Shown piece by piece: positions 57,281 through 64,000 of a stretch of DNA of 64,000 nt (the first letter of the stretch is position 1; each line of letters begins with the position of its first letter). The stretch spans positions 1-64,000 of the forward strand of contig JAFYWX010000014.1 of NCBI GenBank assembly GCA_017546445.1, given 5' to 3'. Below the pieces are notes generated by a model. It did not search any database. It saw only the letters and a program-made list of their open reading frames with translations, and was not told the DNA's origin. The translations under genes and the position numbers were made by a program. This DNA is from Akkermansia sp. GTDB lineage: Bacteria > Verrucomicrobiota > Verrucomicrobiia > Verrucomicrobiales > Akkermansiaceae.

Positions 57281-59902
57281 TTACTCCTGGGGAGCATCGG
57301 CCTCATCGGTTGTGGTGGATTCGGCATCTACCACTTCGACGCCTTCGGCATCCTCGGACTCGGGGGAATCGTCCTCATCGTCATCGGGGATAACAAGGGT
57401 GATTTCCTGGATGCACTCCTTGCCGTCGAGCGTGATAAGCTTCACACCCTGGGCAGCGCGGCCGGTCTCACGGATGGTGTTCACCTTCATGCGGACAGAC
57501 TGACCACCGGAGGTCATAATCATGAGCTCATCGGCATCGGTCACGGTGGTGGCAGACACCACGCGGCCGGTCTTATCCGTGCAGTTCATGGTCTTGATAC
57601 CGATACCACCGCGGGTCTGCGGGCGGTATTCATCGAACACCGTGCGCTTGCCGAGACCGTTCTCGGACACCACGAGGAGGTGGGCCTCATTCTGCACCAC
57701 AGCCAGAGCCACCACATAGTCGCCCTCGCGCAGCTTGATGCCACGCACACCGATGGTGTTACGGCCCTGCGTACGCATATTCTCTTCCTTGAAGCGGATG
57801 CTCATGCCATCGTGCGTGACGAGCACCACCTCATCATTGCCGGAGGTAAGGGCGGCGTTCACCAGGGAATTGCCTTCCTCCAGATTGATGGCGATGATAC
57901 CGGCCTTGCGGTAGTTCACGAAATCATTGAGCGCGGTCTTCTTCACTGTGCCGTCCTTGGTGGCGAACACCACATTGCCGGAATCCTCGGCGAAGGTGAT
58001 ATCCTTGCCGTCCTCGCTCACACGGCGCTCCAGACGCAGAATAGCGGCGATGCGCTCATCGGCCTGCATATCGAGCAGGTTCTTGATGGAACGGCCCTGG
58101 GCACTGCGGGCGGCCTCGTCAATCTCATACACACGCTCCACGTACACACGGCCTGTGTTCGTGAAGAACATGATGTAGTCGTGATTCTGGGCAGCGAAGA
58201 GGTGCTCCACGAAGTCGTTGGCATCCTTCTTGCTCTTGGTCGTGGCAGCCTTGATACCCTTGCCGCCGCGAGCCTGCAGGCGGTATTCATCGGAGTTCGT
58301 GCGCTTGATGTAACCGCTGTGGGAGATGGTCACAATCATGGAATCATTGGGGATGAGGTCCTCAATGGCCATATCGCCCTCGAAGGGAATGATGTGGGTC
58401 ATACGAGGGGTGGCGTACTTCTCCTTGATGGCGCGCAGCTCATCCTTCACAATGCCGAGCACGCGGCTCTCATTGGCCAGAATGTCCAGATAGTCCTCGA
58501 TGAGCTCCAGCAGCTTCTTGTACTCATCGGAAATCTTGTCGTTTTCCAGAGCAGTGAGCTGGTAGAGACGCAGTTCAAGGATGGCGTTCACCTGGCGCTC
58601 GGTGAACACATACTGGTCACCCTGCACGGAAGGCTGGCTGTGAATGAGGATACCCAGTCCCTTGGCCAGCTCCACCGGGAAGCGGAAAGCCATGAGTCGG
58701 GTACGGGCATCTTCGCGGTTCTTGGAATCGCGAATGATGCGGATGAACTCATCCATGTTGGCCAGGGCGATGAGGTAGGCCTCCAACACCTCGGCGCGGT
58801 CCTCAGCCTTGCGGAGGAGGAACTTCGTGCGGCGCACCACCACCTCGCGGCGGTGTTCAACGTAGAAGTTGATGGCATCCTTCATGGAGAGCACCTTCGG
58901 GCGGCCCTCGTGAATGGCCAGCATATTCACGGAGAAGGAAGTCTCCATGCTGGTGAGCTTGTACAGCTGGTTGATGACCACCTGCGGGCGGGCATCGCGC
59001 TTCAGCTCGATTTCGATGTAGTCCGTCAGGTCGCGCATACCGGCGATATCCGTGACAATCTTATCACGCACCAGCTCAGCAATACGCTCCTGCAGCACAG
59101 CGCGGTTCACACCGTAGGGCACATCAGAGATATGAATGAACTCGCGACCATTCTCATTGGTCACCACCTCCATCTTACCGCGCATGCGCACGCTGCCGCG
59201 GCCGGTGCGGAAGTAGCTGTCGATACCCTTGTAACCCAGCACATAACCACCCGTGGGGAAGTCCGGGCCCTTGATGTAGGCGCGCAGAGCCTCAGCCGTG
59301 ATGAGGGGATTGTCGATGTAGGCGCAGATGCCGTCCACCACTTCGCCCAGGTTGTGCGGGGCCATGTTGGTGGCCATACCCACGGCAATACCTGTGCCGC
59401 CGTTCACCAGCAGGTTCGGGAAAGCGGAGGGGAACACCACAGGCTCCGTCAGGCGGTTGTCGTAGTTCGGCTGGAAATCCACCGTATCCTTGTCCAGGTC
59501 ATCCATCAAGGCCACACCCAGGTGGCTCAGCTTGGCTTCGGTGTATCGCATGGCTGCGGGCGGGTCACCTTCCGGCGTACCGAAGTTACCCTGCCCCTGC
59601 ACCAGCACATCGCGCATGTTCCATGGCTGTGCCATGGTCACCAGCGTACCGTAGGCGGACTGGTCACCGTGCGGGTGGTAGTTACCGATGGTGTCACCCA
59701 CGATTTTACCACACTTGATTGTGCCCTTGCTGGGCACCAGACCGAGCTCGTGCATGGCGTACAGCACACGGCGCTGGGAAGGCTTGAGACCGTCGCGGGC
59801 GTCCGGCAGGGCGCGGGAGATAATCACCGACATGGAGTAATCCAGGAAGCTGCGGGATACCTCCTCAGCCACGTCGACGGGACGAATTCTTGTTTCGCTC
59901 AT
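57281..59902 (-). CDS. gyrA: DNA gyrase subunit A
   Basis: An 873-residue breakage-reunion subunit of gyrase, which introduces negative supercoils. The active-site Tyr120 is in AAMRYTEAKL. The GyrA box YRLQARGGKGIKA in the C-terminal beta-pinwheel identifies gyrase rather than topoisomerase IV. In the quinolone region the sequence YHPHGDQSAYGTLVTMAQPW has Gln81 and Gly85 where E. coli has Ser83 and Asp87. The C-terminus ends in a long acidic tail (IPDDDEDDSPESEDAEGVEV). It starts 22 bp after gyrB in the same operon. Confidence 0.97.
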   Translation of the reverse strand: MSETRIRPVDVAEEVSRSFLDYSMSVIISRALPDARDGLKPSQRRVLYAMHELGLVPSKGTIKCGKIVGDTIGNYHPHGDQSAYGTLVTMAQPWNMRDVLVQGQGNFGTPEGDPPAAMRYTEAKLSHLGVALMDDLDKDTVDFQPNYDNRLTEPVVFPSAFPNLLVNGGTGIAVGMATNMAPHNLGEVVDGICAYIDNPLITAEALRAYIKGPDFPTGGYVLGYKGIDSYFRTGRGSVRMRGKMEVVTNENGREFIHISDVPYGVNRAVLQERIAELVRDKIVTDIAGMRDLTDYIEIELKRDARPQVVINQLYKLTSMETSFSVNMLAIHEGRPKVLSMKDAINFYVEHRREVVVRRTKFLLRKAEDRAEVLEAYLIALANMDEFIRIIRDSKNREDARTRLMAFRFPVELAKGLGILIHSQPSVQGDQYVFTERQVNAILELRLYQLTALENDKISDEYKKLLELIEDYLDILANESRVLGIVKDELRAIKEKYATPRMTHIIPFEGDMAIEDLIPNDSMIVTISHSGYIKRTNSDEYRLQARGGKGIKAATTKSKKDANDFVEHLFAAQNHDYIMFFTNTGRVYVERVYEIDEAARSAQGRSIKNLLDMQADERIAAILRLERRVSEDGKDITFAEDSGNVVFATKDGTVKKTALNDFVNYRKAGIIAINLEEGNSLVNAALTSGNDEVVLVTHDGMSIRFKEENMRTQGRNTIGVRGIKLREGDYVVALAVVQNEAHLLVVSENGLGKRTVFDEYRPQTRGGIGIKTMNCTDKTGRVVSATTVTDADELMIMTSGGQSVRMKVNTIRETGRAAQGVKLITLDGKECIQEITLVIPDDDEDDSPESEDAEGVEVVDAESTTTDEADAPQE

Positions 59903-59924
59903 AATCAGGATGAAAAGTCAGGGG

Positions 59925-62522
<2,598 letters not shown>

Positions 62523-62759
62523 TACTATAGTGCGTCATTTTCTTAAATTTTGCGTCACACGGCATCTATAAGGCGCGCAGCCCTCATTCTGGGCTTCTGC
62601 CCTATCCTCACCCACCAACGCATTACAAGCCTATTCTGCGGCATTTTCTGCAAAATTTACCACTTCTGGCATCGAAGCATCATGCCCTAAAAAATACTTG
62701 CATTGCTCAGGAAGATGATATAACCTCTACTCCACTTCTACGAAGCGTTCAGGAACCAT
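62523..62759. other. gyrB-mpl divergent intergenic region
   Basis: This 237-bp A+T-richer gap holds an AGCCC/GGGCT hairpin (about 62579-62596), and TTGCAT (62698-62703) with TATAAC (62719-62724), a possible mpl promoter with a short 15-bp spacer. AGGAA at 62751-62755 is a fair ribosome-binding site for mpl. I saw no DnaA boxes. Confidence 0.4.
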
Positions 62760-64000
62760 ATGAAACACGTTCACTTTCTCGGGATTTGTGGCACCGCCAT
62801 GGGTGCAGTTGCATCAGCCATGGCACGCCAGGGCTACGTGGTAACCGGCACAGATGCCAATGTCTACCCGCCCATGTCCACCTTCCTCGAGAATGAAGGG
62901 ATTCAGATTTTCCAGGGCTACAACCCCGCCAACATTCCCGCTGATACGGACCTGGTGGTCATCGGCAATGCCATGAGCCGCGGCAATATCGAGGTGGAGG
63001 CCGTGCTGGATTCCCGCCTGCGCTACATGAGCCTGCCGGAAACCATGAAGGAATTCTTCCTGTGGGGCAAGCGGAATCTGGTAGTGACCGGCACACACGG
63101 CAAGACCACCACGACCTCCATGCTGGCCTGGATGCTGGAGGCCAACGGCCACAACCCCAGCTTCATGATTGGCGGCATTGCCCGCAACCTGGGCCGCGGC
63201 GGCCGCTTCACCGATTCCTCCTTCTGCGTGCTGGAGGGCGATGAATACGACACCTCTTTCTTCGACAAGCGCTCCAAGTTCCTCCACTACCTGCCCGAGG
63301 TGGTCATCATCAACAACATCGAGATGGACCACGCCGACATTTACGCCAATGTAGAGGAAATCAAGCTTTCCTTCAAGCGCCTGCTGCGCGTGGTGCCCCG
63401 CAACGGCATCGTCTTCATCAATGCAGACTGCCCGAACTGCGCCGATGTGCGCGCCTATGCTGCTGAGGAGCTCAAGATGGTGAAGATGGTGAGCGTGGGT
63501 ATGTCCGAAAATGCCGATGTGCGCATCACCAACCAGGAATACCGCACCGATGGCTCCGGATTCACCCTCACATGCAAGCCCGCCCCCGAGGGCGAGGAAG
63601 CAGCCCCCTGCCCGCTCTGCGGCGAGTCCTTCAACGTGCCCATGATTGGCGATTTCAACGTGCGCAACGCCGCCATGGCAGCCTGTGCCGCCGCCTTTGC
63701 CGGGCTGAATGCGGAGGAAATCCGCACCGCGCTGAACAGCTTCGAAGGCGTGGCACGCCGCCAGGAAATCCGCGGCACCGTGAATGGCGTCACCGTGGTG
63801 GATGACTTCGCCCACCACCCCACCGCCATCCGCCAGGCCATTGCCGGCCTGCGCCAGCGCTTCCCCAAGAGCCGACTGTGGGTGCTGTTCGAGCCCCGCA
63901 GCAACACCACCATCCGCAACCTCTTCCAGAGCGAACTGGCCACCGCCCTCTCTGATGCCGACTTCGCCGTCATCTCCCCCATCGAGAACACGAAGCGTCT
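62760..64000 (+). CDS. mpl: Mpl: UDP-MurNAc:L-Ala-gamma-D-Glu-meso-DAP ligase (partial)
   Basis: The first 413 codons of a Mur ligase, cut by the window end. The N-terminus MKHVHFLGICGTAMGAVASA, the ATP-binding VVTGTHGKTTTTSMLAWMLE near residues 108-127, EGDEYDTSFFDKRSKF and NNIEMDHADIYANVEEIKLS are diagnostic for Mpl rather than MurC. Mpl attaches recycled L-Ala-D-Glu-DAP tripeptide to UDP-MurNAc. Two CxxC pairs, DCPNC near residue 224 and CPLCG near 284, are not usual for the family and might bind a metal. It fits the DAP pathway genes at 26.8-28.4 kb. The start has an AGGAA site 4 bp upstream. Confidence 0.93.
   Translation, partial: MKHVHFLGICGTAMGAVASAMARQGYVVTGTDANVYPPMSTFLENEGIQIFQGYNPANIPADTDLVVIGNAMSRGNIEVEAVLDSRLRYMSLPETMKEFFLWGKRNLVVTGTHGKTTTTSMLAWMLEANGHNPSFMIGGIARNLGRGGRFTDSSFCVLEGDEYDTSFFDKRSKFLHYLPEVVIINNIEMDHADIYANVEEIKLSFKRLLRVVPRNGIVFINADCPNCADVRAYAAEELKMVKMVSVGMSENADVRITNQEYRTDGSGFTLTCKPAPEGEEAAPCPLCGESFNVPMIGDFNVRNAAMAACAAAFAGLNAEEIRTALNSFEGVARRQEIRGTVNGVTVVDDFAHHPTAIRQAIAGLRQRFPKSRLWVLFEPRSNTTIRNLFQSELATALSDADFAVISPIENTKR

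Overview
The window looks like chromosome of a member of the Verrucomicrobiota, most likely an Akkermansia-type organism. The evidence is a C-terminal PEP-CTERM sorting signal ending in a run of arginines (54.1 kb), IF-1 with an added N-terminal tail, high G+C coding sequence, an exopolysaccharide locus and many secreted proteins with no recognisable family. No rRNA, insertion sequence, prophage or CRISPR array was seen. One tRNA, tRNA-Ser(GCU), is present. The assignment is inference from gene content, not a database match.

Layout. 0-5.4 kb: leuC-leuD, an unknown gene and a DeoR-like regulator in one operon, then mdh. 5.5-7.4 kb: tRNA-Ser, two tandem paralogous membrane proteins and a PH-domain protein. 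7.4-8.15 kb: a 717-bp element with 114-bp inverted ends around an S23-type four-helix-bundle gene. 8.2-14.7 kb: glyS, then a head-to-tail operon of eight genes carrying nine copies of one membrane/PH-like module. 14.7-25 kb: nrdR, reverse rubrerythrin, SMUG-type uracil-DNA glycosylase, mntP, a 42-residue lipoprotein with hflX, an L,D-transpeptidase and comM, a UDP-xylose synthase-type gene, mrp and two secreted unknowns. 25-33.8 kb: dapA-dapB-folK-panB, a MarR regulator, parA, comF, infA, rplM-rpsI and rnd. 34-37.3 kb: pgi and three overlapping orphan genes. 37.4-46.3 kb: polysaccharide genes (radical SAM, two flippases, pyruvyltransferase, two GT2 enzymes, a GDPD-like protein). 46.3-53.3 kb: DUF1573, lspA, ileS, two secreted paralogues and murA. 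54.1-62.5 kb: a PEP-CTERM protein with an S6-type serine protease head, then gyrB-gyrA. The window ends inside mpl.

Cell-envelope functions recur: meso-DAP synthesis (dapA, dapB), murA, mpl peptidoglycan recycling, L,D-transpeptidase, lspA with several lipoproteins, and surface polysaccharide assembly.

Most operon heads show a sigma70-like promoter (TTGACT / N16-18 / TAGAAT) whose -10 box lies only 6-12 bases before the start codon, so many mRNAs are probably leaderless. I used this to choose starts, for example GTG at 29553 for parA. Intergenic regions carry nested palindromes (foldback structures) sharing the core GCGGAATTTnGAGCCC.

The strongest leads are the nine-module PH-like array, the S6 protease with a PEP-CTERM anchor, the IVS-like inverted-repeat element, the leaderless promoter pattern, a Z-DNA-prone gyrB promoter spacer, GyrA positions that predict intrinsic quinolone resistance, and a flippase gene fossil beside the glycosyltransferases.
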